A DNA stretch of 53,664 nt, from positions 1-53,664 of the forward strand of contig JAQTXD010000016.1 of the NCBI GenBank assembly GCA_028688955.1, in the 5' to 3' direction. The position numbers and the translations under genes are program-made. Origin of the DNA: Desulfuromonadaceae bacterium. Lineage in GTDB: Bacteria; Desulfobacterota; Desulfuromonadia; Geobacterales; Pseudopelobacteraceae. Below are positions 27,650-35,829 of this stretch, one piece after another; position 1 is the first letter of the stretch; each line of letters opens with the position of its first letter. The notes beneath the pieces were generated by a model. The model was not told the origin of the DNA. It saw only the letters and a program-made list of their open reading frames with translations, and did not search any database.

Positions 27650-27874
27650 ATGCCGAAGCGAATTCTACCCCTCACAGACATCCAGGCCAAAAATGCCAAA
27701 CTAAAAGCGAAAGAATACAAACTTTCCGATGGCGGTGGCCTACATCTACTCATTACTCCCAGCGGTGGAAAGCTCTGACGTTTTCAATATCGTTTTGATA
27801 GCAAGCAAAAAATACTTGCCCTTGGTGCTTATCCTTCGGTCACGCTTTCTGACGCTCGTCAGCGTAGGGAATAA
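27650..27874 (+). pseudogene. Relic of a P4-type tyrosine recombinase (integrase), N-terminal fragment
   Basis: An ATG preceded by AAGGAGAGAG opens MPKRILPLTDIQAKNAK and DGGGLHLLI, the start of the DUF4102 arm-binding domain of P4-type integrases. A TGA at 27776 replaces the Trp expected in the conserved LWRF-type motif; beyond it the same frame resumes with YRFDSKQKILALGAYPSV and DARQRR. It then stops at 27872. About 75 of the ~400 codons of an intact gene remain and the catalytic domain is gone. The relic lies just behind tRNA-Glu, the expected position after integration. Confidence 0.85.
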
Positions 27875-27902
27875 TACCACATTAGGTGTTCACTTTTTTC
27901 AG
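27875..27902 (+). repeat. Short repeat, copy 1, at the integrase break point
   Basis: TACCACATT followed by GG and CACTTTTTTCAG recurs with a similar arrangement at 35122-35150. This copy begins exactly where the integrase frame ends. It could be the end of a lost insertion sequence. Confidence 0.35.
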
Positions 27903-28099
27903 CGTACTTCACCTTTTTATGGGTTGACTTTATTAATAATCATGATAAAAAAGACAACATTTATCCCATTAAATGAGGTCTGTAACGAAGTAGTAACGTG
28001 ATGCGGTTGAATTCTTGTTTACACGTGCTAGCATTGTTGGTAGTACGTTGTTGAAAGCACTATGCTGTTGAGTTCCTTTTTTTGCTTGTGAAACAAACC

Positions 28100-28447
28100 A
28101 TGATTACTTCACATAGACATATAGTGCTGTTTCTGTTGCAGGTGGTCTTCCTGTCGCTTCTCGTGCTGATCAGGTGTGACTATTTTTCGTCCCTGCAACA
28201 ATACGATGGCGATACCGTTACGGTTCAGCTCAGCCTACAATCCGATGACATCGATATTGAATGTGCCGATTTTGACGAAGATAGCGTCGGCAGTGAACAT
28301 GACTACAGCCCGGGATCTACAGTATATTTCAATGATTTTTTGCAACGAGTATCCTCTACAACCGGGAGATTGTATCCTGTTGTGGGTAATAACCACCTGC
28401 CAATAGTCTATCTCCCGGTATTTTCTCCTCCTAAAATAACCGCCTGA
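28100..28447 (+). CDS. Small protein with one membrane segment, function unknown
   Basis: 115 residues from the ATG at 28100; an in-frame TTG at 28082 is an alternative. A hydrophobic segment (HIVLFLLQVVFLSLLVLI) near the N-terminus precedes an acidic stretch (DDIDIECADFDED) and the tail ends LPVFSPPKITA. No clear ribosome-binding site is seen. It lies between the integrase relic and the cytochrome peroxidase inside the putative island. The coding status is uncertain, and I recognise no family. Confidence 0.35.
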   Translation: MITSHRHIVLFLLQVVFLSLLVLIRCDYFSSLQQYDGDTVTVQLSLQSDDIDIECADFDEDSVGSEHDYSPGSTVYFNDFLQRVSSTTGRLYPVVGNNHLPIVYLPVFSPPKITA

Positions 28448-28576
28448 TTCTTTCATAAACTCCACAATCATCTGATTCATTTCTGTTTTTGCGCCGTATG
28501 TGTGCCAACACGTGCTTGCATGCTTCACGTATGCTGCAACAGAGCATGTTTAATAATTATTAAAAAAAGGAGAAGT

Positions 28577-29617
28577 ATGATGAAATGGAAAATATCAAGC
28601 TGTATCATGGTGTTAATGTTGGTAGGAGGTGTTGCCTGGGGAAATGATGACATAATGAGTCAGGCCCAGATGACCTTCAAGCCTGTTCCGGCAAAACCGC
28701 CGGTTCTGAAGAACAACCCGGCCACGCCACAAAAAATTGAACTGGGCAAAATGCTCTTTTTTGAGCCGCGACTATCGTCATCAAATCTGATCAGCTGCAA
28801 TACCTGCCATAATGTAGGTCTCGGCGGAGTGGACATCCAGGAGACCTCCACCGGTCACGGTTGGCAGAAAGGCCCACGTAACGCACCCACAGTGTTGAAC
28901 TCCGTGTACAATCTTGCCCAGTTCTGGGATGGTCGAGCAGAAGATCTTGCAGCCCAGGCCAAGGGCCCGGTGCAGGCGTCAGTCGAGATGCACAACACGC
29001 CGGAGCGGGTTGTGGAAACCCTCAAAAGTATTCCCGGCTATCTGCCGTTATTCACAAAGGCTTTTCCCCGCGATAAAGATCCGATCACGTTTGACAATAT
29101 GGCCAAAGCCATTGAAGTGTTCGAGGCAACTCTCATTACTCCTGATTCCCGTTTTGACAGCTACCTTAAAGGAAACCGGAAAGCACTTGCTGCCAAAGAG
29201 CGTGAAGGGTTAAAGCTGTTTATGGCCAAAGGGTGCTCTGTCTGTCACAACGGTATAAATATTGGCGGTGCCGGATACTTCACATTTGGGGTCAAAGAAA
29301 ACCCTGCTGCCAATGTCCGCCCCACGGAAGATCTCGGTCGATTCAAGGTTACCAATACTGCAGCTGACAAATATGTATTTAAGTCTCCATCTCTGCGCAA
29401 TATTGAGCTGACGCCGCCTTACTTCCACTCGGGCAAGGTTTGGAAACTCAGTGACGCAGTAAAAATTATGGGGACGGCTCAGATCGGAATCAGTATCAAT
29501 GAAGATGAAACTGATAAATTAGTTGCCTTTCTCCTGACCCTTAATGGCAAGCAACCGAAAGTTGTGTATCCGATTATGCCGCCTAATTCTGACTCTACGC
29601 CGAAACCATTGTTGTAG
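28577..29617 (+). CDS. Diheme cytochrome c peroxidase, MacA/CcpA type
   Basis: The ATG at 28577 follows AAAAAAGGAGAAG. 346 residues with a signal peptide (hydrophobic to about VAWG). Two haem motifs are seen: CNTCH (Cys74, Cys77, His78) and CSVCH (Cys220, Cys223, His224). Family signatures include RNAPTVLNSVYN and FWDGRAEDLAAQA. It acts in the periplasm, reducing hydrogen peroxide with electrons from c-type cytochromes; MacA of Geobacter is the closest named relative I know. It lies inside the tRNA-Glu island candidate. Confidence 0.92.
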   Translation: MMKWKISSCIMVLMLVGGVAWGNDDIMSQAQMTFKPVPAKPPVLKNNPATPQKIELGKMLFFEPRLSSSNLISCNTCHNVGLGGVDIQETSTGHGWQKGPRNAPTVLNSVYNLAQFWDGRAEDLAAQAKGPVQASVEMHNTPERVVETLKSIPGYLPLFTKAFPRDKDPITFDNMAKAIEVFEATLITPDSRFDSYLKGNRKALAAKEREGLKLFMAKGCSVCHNGINIGGAGYFTFGVKENPAANVRPTEDLGRFKVTNTAADKYVFKSPSLRNIELTPPYFHSGKVWKLSDAVKIMGTAQIGISINEDETDKLVAFLLTLNGKQPKVVYPIMPPNSDSTPKPLL

Positions 29618-29776
29618 AAACTTCTGCAGCAAATCAGGCCTGAGTGTGTTTCTTATCGGAAACTATACATACAAGAACTAAATTGTGACGTGCCAGCCAG
29701 AAAGAATACCCGCTAAAAAGTCGATAGATATTCTACCTCTGTGATGGAGAACACGGGCTTACAGTTTGATTTGTGT

Positions 29777-29811
29777 AATATTACCCCCCACCTTTGGTGG
29801 GGGGTAATATT
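29777..29811. terminator. Perfect 16-bp hairpin after the cytochrome peroxidase gene
   Basis: AATATTACCCCCCACC and its exact complement flank a three-base loop (TTT). It sits 160 bases after the peroxidase stop and 48 before the 29-codon ORF. The A/T outer part and G/C inner part give terminator-like structure in both directions. Confidence 0.7.
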
Positions 29812-29858
29812 ACTGATGTGCAATCATTAGTATAAATTTTGTTTTAGGAGGAAATTGT

Positions 29859-29948
29859 ATGAACGCTCTACCTGTGATCACTGCGGTTTGTCTGGTTGCT
29901 GTAACGGCTCCGGTACTTGGTCTTACGGCAGGTTTAAAGCGGAAATGA
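29859..29948 (+). CDS. 29-residue hydrophobic small protein
   Basis: An ORF too short for routine gene callers: MNALPVITAVCLVAV at the start, a single hydrophobic helix, and a basic end (GLKRK). A consensus AGGAGG lies seven bases before the ATG. A strong hairpin lies upstream and a good terminator 33 bases downstream, so it could be an independent transcript. The composition fits a single-span membrane peptide. No family is recognised; a leader peptide is the alternative. Confidence 0.5.
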   Translation: MNALPVITAVCLVAVTAPVLGLTAGLKRK

Positions 29949-29960
29949 AGAAATACGTAT

Positions 29961-29973
29961 GGGACGCCAATCA
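29961..29973 (+). repeat. Candidate att repeat, right copy
   Basis: GGGACGCCAATCA is identical to the tRNA-Glu 3' end and its next four bases at 27462-27474. It would mark the right border of a 2.5-kb island remnant. Confidence 0.55.
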
Positions 29974-29980
29974 CTATTGA

Positions 29981-30017
29981 ATCTGAGTACCCCTGCACTG
30001 GTACGCAGATTTTTTTT
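29981..30017 (+). terminator. Rho-independent terminator after the 29-codon ORF
   Basis: ATCTGAGTACC pairs with GGTACGCAGAT (one internal mismatch) around an eight-base loop and is followed by a T8 run. Confidence 0.85.
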
Positions 30018-30191
30018 GCAGCAAACTTCTCTGCCCCGACAATTACACCGTACCTCTCTTCAAATTATTAATCTGGAATGATATTTTGAGTCAATAGCCC
30101 TTATATAGAATAAAAAGTATAAATTTACTTATAATAGACCTTATATAATCTGTTATAATATATTAGTTACATTTATTATGAACTTTGCATG

Positions 30192-30206
30192 TACTACGAA
30201 GTAGTA
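30192..30206. promoter_or_regulatory. Candidate HipB operator palindrome
   Basis: TACTAC-GAA-GTAGTA is a perfect palindrome 61 bases upstream of hipB, just downstream of several TATAAT-like boxes. HipB-type antitoxins repress their own operon through such palindromes; the assignment is by position and symmetry. Confidence 0.5.
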
Positions 30207-30266
30207 TAGACTATATTTGAGATATATTAGATATATTTAGCTTTATTAGATCATATAGAGGATAAT

Positions 30267-30614
30267 ATGATTGATTACAGAACACCCGAAGAATGGGAAG
30301 AGGTCTTGGGTCAGCAAATTCGAAACCTCAGAATCCTCCGCAATATGGATCAGCAATCTCTTTCCGCACAAGCCGGAGTTGCCCTGAATGTTATAAAGCG
30401 AATCGAGTCCGGTAAAACGTCCACGACCAAGTCCCTCATCAAAATTTTGCGGGTCCTGAACCGGGTGGAATGGCTGGAAACACTTGCGCCAAAAGTCACG
30501 GTAAACCCCCTGCAGATGACTCCGCAGAAATCCCCACGACAAAAAGTATTCAAGCCGAGAACCCGTAAGTTGAAACCCAAGAACGAGCTGCTGTTGCCGG
30601 ATCATTCTGAATAG
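30267..30614 (+). CDS. HipB-like XRE-family antitoxin
   Basis: 115 residues. An XRE helix-turn-helix spans ~15-70 (QIRNLRILRNMDQQSLSAQ, ALNVIKRIESGKTSTTKSL), followed by a basic, Pro-rich tail (PRQKVFKPRTRKLKPK) that is probably flexible. It should bind the upstream palindrome and neutralise the kinase encoded eight bases downstream. A GAGGA site precedes the ATG. The AT-rich promoter region contrasts with the more GC-rich hipA, a common sign of an acquired module. Confidence 0.85.
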   Translation: MIDYRTPEEWEEVLGQQIRNLRILRNMDQQSLSAQAGVALNVIKRIESGKTSTTKSLIKILRVLNRVEWLETLAPKVTVNPLQMTPQKSPRQKVFKPRTRKLKPKNELLLPDHSE

Positions 30615-30622
30615 AGGTAGCC

Positions 30623-31906
30623 ATGGCCGCTTACGTACCGATTGATAAAATAGAAGTTGAAATATGGGGCAAGCGGGTAGGAGCGGTCGTTCTCGACCCG
30701 GGCAGTGGTTATTATGTTTTCGCGTACTATCCGCATTTCGTGAAGCTTGGCATCGAACTCGCGCCGATCATGATGCCACTCAGTATTGAGCCGTATGTGT
30801 TTACGTTCCTGCCGGAACATACCTATAAACGCCTGCCTGCGTTACTGTCTGATGCGTTGCCGGATGATTTCGGCAACAGCCTGGTCGATGCCTGGATGGC
30901 GCAAAAAGGTGTCCGCAAGGAGTCAATCACCCCCCTTGACCGTCTTGGCTATATGGGCAAAAGAAGTACGGGCGCTCTGGAATTCAAACCGTCCAGAACC
31001 AGAGTGAGTGCAAGCCGCACGGCCATTGACCTGTCTACACTTGTTGAAGTGGCCCGGCGATCTGTCTCCGGTGATTTTCAAACTGATGTCATGGCAGAAG
31101 CGGCTCTTAACCAGATCATCCAGGTGGGGACATCAGCTGGAGGCGCTCGCGCCAAGGCAGCAATTGCGTGGAATCCGGATACCAACGAAATACGCGCTGG
31201 CCAGTTTGACGTTGCACCGGGCTTTGAGCACTGGCTGCTTAAATTCGATGGTGTGGGCACTGACCTGGCGCTGGGCAGCTCACAGGACTACGGTCGGATC
31301 GAAATGGCCTATTATCGTATGGCCACAACCGCAGGGATCACCATGTCACCCTGCAGGCTTATTGAGGAGAATGGTCGGGCGCACTTCATGACCAAACGCT
31401 TCGACCGTGACGCCAACAGGAAAATCCACATGACCACCCTCTGCGCCATGGCCCATCTCGACTACAAACAGAAGGCCACACACGATTATGCTCAGTATTT
31501 TATGGTGATCAGCAAGCTGGGACTAGGGTACCTGGCTATGGAGGAGGCATTCCGTCGTATGACGTTCAATGTCATGGCTGCCAACTGTGACGATCACACC
31601 AAAAACCACTCTTTCATTATGGAAGAGTCCGGATCATGGCAACTTGCCCCCGCTTATGACGTGACACATGCCTTCAGCCCCACAAGCGAGTGGACACATC
31701 AGCATCTGATGTCCGTGAACGGTAAATTCAAGGGGATCACCCGAGAGGACCTGCTTGCTGTTGCCAACAGATTTGGTATCGGGACCGCCAAAAAGGTAAT
31801 CCTTGAAGTAGGCGAGGCGGTTTCTGACTGGATGGAATTCGCCCGCGAAACTGGTGTCGATCATACCGAAGCGTCAAAAATCAAGAGCCACCACAGCATA
31901 TTATAA
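30623..31906 (+). CDS. HipA-like Ser/Thr kinase toxin
   Basis: 427 residues. The N-terminal HipA couple domain (WGKRVGAVVL, LPDDFGNSLVDAW) is followed by the kinase domain. Catalytic residues can be aligned with E. coli HipA: Asp323 and Asn328 in DDHTKNH and Asp346 in PAYDVTHA keep the same spacing as Asp309, Asn314 and Asp332 there. TSAGGARAK (Ser171) occupies the P-loop/autophosphorylation position. HipA kinases phosphorylate glutamyl-tRNA synthetase or related targets and arrest growth. Whether this one does is unknown. The antitoxin gene precedes it by eight bases. Confidence 0.92.
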   Translation: MAAYVPIDKIEVEIWGKRVGAVVLDPGSGYYVFAYYPHFVKLGIELAPIMMPLSIEPYVFTFLPEHTYKRLPALLSDALPDDFGNSLVDAWMAQKGVRKESITPLDRLGYMGKRSTGALEFKPSRTRVSASRTAIDLSTLVEVARRSVSGDFQTDVMAEAALNQIIQVGTSAGGARAKAAIAWNPDTNEIRAGQFDVAPGFEHWLLKFDGVGTDLALGSSQDYGRIEMAYYRMATTAGITMSPCRLIEENGRAHFMTKRFDRDANRKIHMTTLCAMAHLDYKQKATHDYAQYFMVISKLGLGYLAMEEAFRRMTFNVMAANCDDHTKNHSFIMEESGSWQLAPAYDVTHAFSPTSEWTHQHLMSVNGKFKGITREDLLAVANRFGIGTAKKVILEVGEAVSDWMEFARETGVDHTEASKIKSHHSIL

Positions 31907-32022
31907 CCCTTAGGTGTGATTCGAAAGCCGACTTAACTGCTAATGGTCGTATCAGTCCTTGTAAGTAGTCACCTTGATAAAACGTAATAATATAAAATGG
32001 TTACGGTTGTTTTACGCCAACA

Positions 32023-32274
32023 TTACCACGTCTGAGCAACAGAATCGATAGTGACGGCCATTGTGGCACGCAGCCATGCAAATTTTGCCTTGAGAACATC
32101 GAAGTCCGGACCAGAGGCTACGAAGTGTGCATACCCCTTGATCAGAAAACCTGCACCAGGTCCATTGAGGCCTTTGACCTTACTGCCCCCCATAGTAGGT
32201 GTAGTTTTTGATATTTTTATAGGGTCAGATTTGTTTGATTGCCAGAAAACACCTTCGAAGGGACAACCTGCCAT
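32023..32274 (-). pseudogene. C-terminal relic of a pyridoxamine 5'-phosphate oxidase-family gene
   Basis: The minus-strand frame encodes GFLIKGYAHFVASGPDFDVL and KAKFAWLRATMAVTI, which reads like the C-terminal half of small split-barrel flavoproteins of this family. Upstream of it the frame becomes unlike any protein (SNKSDPIKISKTT), and no N-terminal half is found in other frames. It is therefore probably a truncated remnant of ~55 recognisable codons. It is a different paralogue from the broken gene at 14.5-15.0 kb. Confidence 0.5.
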
Positions 32275-32547
32275 GTTACAAAACCCGGATACGGAGCGAG
32301 AGTATAGATATGACCAGCAAACCGGTGGTTGTTAATCATCGTTCTGATTCTCCAGCGTGGGGTCAGGCCATCAACCGATGACATTTTCTGGAACGGTATA
32401 GAGTTGAAATTTAACACTTACAACCCTCTTCAACCTGCTCCGTGCGGTGTGTTCAGTGTCAGTGAACAAGGGGTTGATGTTCCGAAGTAAATCCGATATC
32501 TTCAACCCCATTTACGAACAGTCAGTAACAAAAAGGATCAGAATACC

Positions 32548-33282
32548 GTGACCCCAAAAAGTGATGCCATCTATGCTGCGCCCCTGGAGAAAATGATCGA
32601 TTTTCAGTTTGATGAACGGGTTGCCGCAGTCTTTCCCGACATGATACAACGCTCGGTCCCTGGCTACGGGATGATCATATCCAATACCGGCATCCTCGCT
32701 GCGAAATATGCCCAGGCAGGGAGTCACTGCTATGATCTCGGCTGTTCTCTCGGGGCGGTGAGCCTTGCGATGCGCCAGCGGATTAATCAGCCGGACTGTG
32801 ACATTATTGCTGTTGATAACTCACCGGCAATGATCGAGCGCGGACGTGAGTTGCTGGCACGCGATCCTGTACCGACCGTTCCGGTGACGATGACCTGTGC
32901 CGATCTCCAGGATGTCAATATAGAGAACGCCTCGGTTGTCGTCCTCAATTTCACCCTGCAGTTTGTCCCTCCGGCACAGCGACTGACGCTGATTCAGCGG
33001 ATCCATACGGGGCTCAAACCGGGTGGAGTTCTCATACTCTCTGAGAAGATCGCATTTAACGAGCCGGGCCGCCAGTACTTTCATGAAGAACTGCATCACG
33101 ACTTCAAGCGTGCCAACGGCTACAGCGATCTTGAGATCAGCCAGAAGCGGTCAGCGCTGGAGAAGGTGATGATTCCCGAGAGCCTTGCCTGTCATCAAGA
33201 GCGGCTGCAGGCGGCAGGCTTCTCTTTCTCTGATCTTTGGTTCCAGTGCTTCAACTTTGCCTCTTTCGTCGCAATTAAATGA
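32548..33282 (+). CDS. cmoA: Carboxy-S-adenosyl-L-methionine synthase
   Basis: 244 residues starting with GTG. Family signatures include [37 protein letters not shown] for SAM binding, [12 protein letters not shown] and [10 protein letters not shown]. CmoA converts SAM and prephenate to carboxy-SAM, which CmoB uses to make cmo5U34 at the wobble position of several tRNAs. The stop overlaps the cmoB start by four bases. AAGGA lies 11 bases before the GTG. Confidence 0.95.
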   Translation: MTPKSDAIYAAPLEKMIDFQFDERVAAVFPDMIQRSVPGYGMIISNTGILAAKYAQAGSHCYDLGCSLGAVSLAMRQRINQPDCDIIAVDNSPAMIERGRELLARDPVPTVPVTMTCADLQDVNIENASVVVLNFTLQFVPPAQRLTLIQRIHTGLKPGGVLILSEKIAFNEPGRQYFHEELHHDFKRANGYSDLEISQKRSALEKVMIPESLACHQERLQAAGFSFSDLWFQCFNFASFVAIK

Positions 33283-34250
33283 ACTTCTACGATTCCCTCT
33301 ATCCGCAACTCGCCGCCATGGGCCAGGAACGATGGTCTGAGCAGCTGCAAACGACCCTGTCCGAGAGACTGCTTCTTGACAGTCACGGCAAAATGGCGGG
33401 CTGGTTGAGTGCTCTGCAGTCGCTGCCGGAGATCCGCCCGTCCCGGATTTCACTGCAGGACAACGTCACCATCGGCTGTCACGATGATCTCGGCCAGATA
33501 AGCCGCACAGAGCTGATCGCCCAGCTCCAGGCATTTCATCCCTGGCGCAAAGGACCCTTCAATTTTTTCGGCATAGAGATTGATACCGAGTGGCGCTCCG
33601 ACTGGAAGTGGGAGCGCCTACTGCCGCACATTCAGCCGCTGGCCGGCCGTAGAGTTCTCGATGTCGGCTGTGGCAACGGCTATCACGGCTGGCGCATGCG
33701 CGGCGCCGGCGCCGACTTCGTCCTCGGTATCGAGCCCTTTCTGGTTTCAGTGCAGCAGTTCCAGGTGATACAACGCTACCTGTGTGACCCGCTGCATCAT
33801 GTCATCCCCATCGGCATTGAAGATGTTCCCGCCCAGCTCGCCTGCTTCGACAGCGTCTTCTCCATGGGCGTCCTCTACCATCGTCGTTCACCCCTCGATC
33901 ACCTTTTCGAGTTGAAGAGTTGTCTGTGTCCGGGGGGGGAGTTGATTCTGGAAACACTGATTGTTGAAGGTGATCAGCAGACAATCTTCATGCCGCAAGG
34001 ACGGTACGCCAAGATGCGCAATGTCTGGTTCCTCCCGTCGATTGCGGCGATGACTTTATGGCTGCAGCGCTGCGGGTTCACGGAGATTGCCTGCGTCGAC
34101 GCAAGCCGCACCAGTTGCGAAGAACAGCGCTCGACAGAGTGGATGAAATATGAGTCGCTGGCGGATTTTCTTGATCCGGATGATGTGGAAAAGACAATTG
34201 AAGGACACCCGGCACCGCTGCGGGCGATTTTTACAGCAACAAGGCCATAA
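33279..34250 (+). CDS. cmoB: tRNA U34 carboxymethyltransferase
   Basis: 323 residues of normal length, with the family pattern [20 protein letters not shown], the SAM motif [15 protein letters not shown] and [16 protein letters not shown]. It transfers the carboxymethyl group from carboxy-SAM to hydroxyuridine 34 of tRNA. The start overlaps the cmoA stop, giving coupled synthesis of the two enzymes. It is convergent with the membrane-protein gene that ends 36 bases further on. Confidence 0.95.
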   Translation: MNFYDSLYPQLAAMGQERWSEQLQTTLSERLLLDSHGKMAGWLSALQSLPEIRPSRISLQDNVTIGCHDDLGQISRTELIAQLQAFHPWRKGPFNFFGIEIDTEWRSDWKWERLLPHIQPLAGRRVLDVGCGNGYHGWRMRGAGADFVLGIEPFLVSVQQFQVIQRYLCDPLHHVIPIGIEDVPAQLACFDSVFSMGVLYHRRSPLDHLFELKSCLCPGGELILETLIVEGDQQTIFMPQGRYAKMRNVWFLPSIAAMTLWLQRCGFTEIACVDASRTSCEEQRSTEWMKYESLADFLDPDDVEKTIEGHPAPLRAIFTATRP

Positions 34251-34286
34251 GATAATGAGCAGCAAACAGAAGGCAGGGCACGACCG

Positions 34287-34850
34287 TTAAGCCCCCGGCA
34301 GCAAACGTCTGGAGCGAATAAAGCGTATCATCATGGGTACACTGAACATTGCAACAAGAATGATCAGCATCGTAGTATTCGGGTCTTTGAAGTAAGTGTT
34401 GAGGCGCAGGGTCGAGATTGCAATTACGGCAAAGTAAAGCATGTCACCAGTAATAGCGATGGCCCACCCCGCAACGAATCCGTGTCCTGCTGCGTGTGCC
34501 GAAGCTCTCCCCGTCATAGGGTCAACACCGAACGCAATCATGATTAGACCAATCGGCCCAGCACCAGTCCCACTAACATGGGATACGCTGCGGGCCGTTG
34601 CGGCTTTCAAGGCGGCACTGAAACGTGCTAATATGCTAACCTTCCCGCAGATGACTGCGAGTAGCCGAAAAACCGGTTCAAACGAAAAAACCAGTACAAT
34701 ATCCGAAAGCAGATAGAGCAGTGCCGTGACAGGCCATGCCAGGCCTTTGGCCTGTGCGAGCATAACACCGGCAGGAATTCCACCTCCTACCGGGATAAGA
34801 AATAGTTTCAATACTGACAGCATATTTGTCGCCGGAATTACTTCAGTCAT
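34287..34850 (-). CDS. Integral membrane protein of unknown function
   Basis: 187 residues with about five hydrophobic segments (LKLFLIPVGGGIPAGVML, ALLYLLSDIVLVFSF, GAGPIGLIMIAFG, AIAITGDMLYFAVIAI, LIILVAMFSVPMMI). The repeated Gly-rich turns and the cytoplasmic basic tail fit a small transporter or channel-like protein. It resembles, from memory, a conserved proteobacterial family without an assigned role. It stands alone on the minus strand, convergent with cmoB. Confidence 0.75.
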   Translation of the reverse strand: MTEVIPATNMLSVLKLFLIPVGGGIPAGVMLAQAKGLAWPVTALLYLLSDIVLVFSFEPVFRLLAVICGKVSILARFSAALKAATARSVSHVSGTGAGPIGLIMIAFGVDPMTGRASAHAAGHGFVAGWAIAITGDMLYFAVIAISTLRLNTYFKDPNTTMLIILVAMFSVPMMIRFIRSRRLLPGA

Positions 34851-35184
34851 TGTTCGTCCTGTAGCGATAAAGTCATCCAGTTCTATGGGGGGAGAGCACG
34901 AGGTCTGGTTTCATGAGGTGAAAGCCATTTCAAACAGCACATCTTCCGCGTCTCAGACGTCAAAATGATCCCGTGTGTATCACCTGTTCAGTACGCCAGC
35001 AGCAGGTTATCCTGGCCATTTTGCGCTGTGTGCGGCTTGGTTTGAATCATTTCTGGCCTCGCTTTGACTCATGCTTGATATTTAACACCTCCCTGATATA
35101 CAACACATCCGGTGACGATTCTACCACATTTGGATACTCACTTTTTTCAGATTATATCCGGCTATAGCAAGTAAGAGGTGAACC
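34851..35184. other. Intergenic region upstream of the DsbA-like selenoprotein gene
   Basis: I find no gene in these 334 bases; open frames lack protein-like composition. The distal half is AT-rich and contains the second copy of the short TACCACATT...CACTTTTTTCAG repeat. Promoters for the divergent genes on either side must lie here but none is clear. Confidence 0.45.
35122..35150 (+). repeat. Short repeat, copy 2
   Basis: TACCACATTTGG followed by CACTTTTTTCAG matches the element at 27875-27902 at about 23 of 29 positions. It ends 34 bases before the DsbA-like gene. Confidence 0.3.
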
Positions 35185-35781
35185 ATGCAAACAGCACCCG
35201 TAGTAGAAGTCTTTTTCGACTACATTTGACCCTGGTGTTATCTCGGTACCGTGCGTACCGACCGACTCAGGCAGGATTATGGCGTGAATCTGATTATGAG
35301 GGTATTTCCCCTGCATCCGGAAATACCGGAAGCAGGCATGGAGCTGTCAGAGCTGTTTGCCGGTCGCGAAGCAATGATTGCGTCCATGCAGGCACGTCTT
35401 CAGCAGGTTGCCGCTGCGGAAGGGCTCCCTCTGACAAGCAGATCACGCACCTATAACAGCAGGCGGGCACAGGAACTTGGGAAATGGGCCGAAGCTCAGG
35501 GGTCAGGAAATGCGTTTTACAATGCAGTCTACCGGGCGTATTTCGTTGATGGTGTGAATATCGGCCTGATTGACGAGCTAACGACAATTGCCGCTTCCGT
35601 TGGGTTGTCTGCAGACGATGCACGCTCTGTTCTCGCCTCAGGACAGTATGCTGCCGCGGTTGATGCCGACTGGCAACTGGCTCTGGACAAGCGGATAACA
35701 GCTGTTCCAACCCATCTCCACGAGGGAAAAAGGTTGTCGGGATTCAGCTCGTACGATGACTTTGTCAGGTTGATCTCATAG
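35185..35781 (+). CDS. DsbA-family thiol oxidoreductase with in-frame UGA (probable selenoprotein)
   Basis: From the ATG at 35185 (GAGG ten bases upstream) the frame reads VEVFFDYI, then TGA at 35227-35229 (codon 15), then PWCYLG, and stays open to 35781. The active site of DsbA/FrnE-type proteins is CPWC, so the UGA stands exactly at the first, nucleophilic Cys: UPWC. A hairpin with a G-containing loop follows at bacterial SECIS distance. The total is 198 residues, normal for the family, with the cis-Pro segment AVPTH near the C-terminus. Standard gene calling would begin at 35251 and lose the catalytic site. A nonsense-mutated pseudogene is the alternative, but the rest is intact. Confidence 0.85.
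35243..35261 (+). promoter_or_regulatory. Candidate bacterial SECIS hairpin
   Basis: TCGGTAC and GTACCGA form a perfect seven-base stem with the five-base loop CGTGC. The apical loop lies 21-25 bases after the in-frame UGA, with G at its second position, fitting the bacterial SECIS requirement for a G near the top of a short loop. It is contained in the coding sequence, as expected for SelB-dependent decoding. Confidence 0.75.
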
Positions 35782-35829
35782 AAATGCTGATTTACGTCAG
35801 ATTCCACTCAAATGTACGGAAGGCATACA

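Larger units (their letters stand above)
29949..30266. other. AT-rich intergenic region between the small ORF and hipB
   Basis: No gene is seen. The region holds the second tRNA-end repeat, a terminator, many TATAAT-like boxes (30110-30180), a TACTAC-centred palindrome and ATATATT-rich direct repeats up to the hipB start. It is the promoter/operator region of the toxin-antitoxin pair. Confidence 0.6.

Noticed and set aside
27776-27778. In-frame TGA of the integrase relic as a second selenocysteine codon
   Set aside because: It replaces a Trp position, the gene is truncated about 100 bases later, and no Cys or redox function is expected there; a nonsense mutation is the simpler explanation.
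32051-32335. Plus-strand frame of 94 codons near the second pyridoxamine-oxidase relic
   Set aside because: The opposite strand carries the recognisable flavoprotein fragment; this frame looks like its shadow.
34726-34968. Plus-strand frame of 80 codons opposite the membrane protein gene
   Set aside because: Most of it is antisense to a convincing multi-helix membrane protein and the rest has no conserved features.
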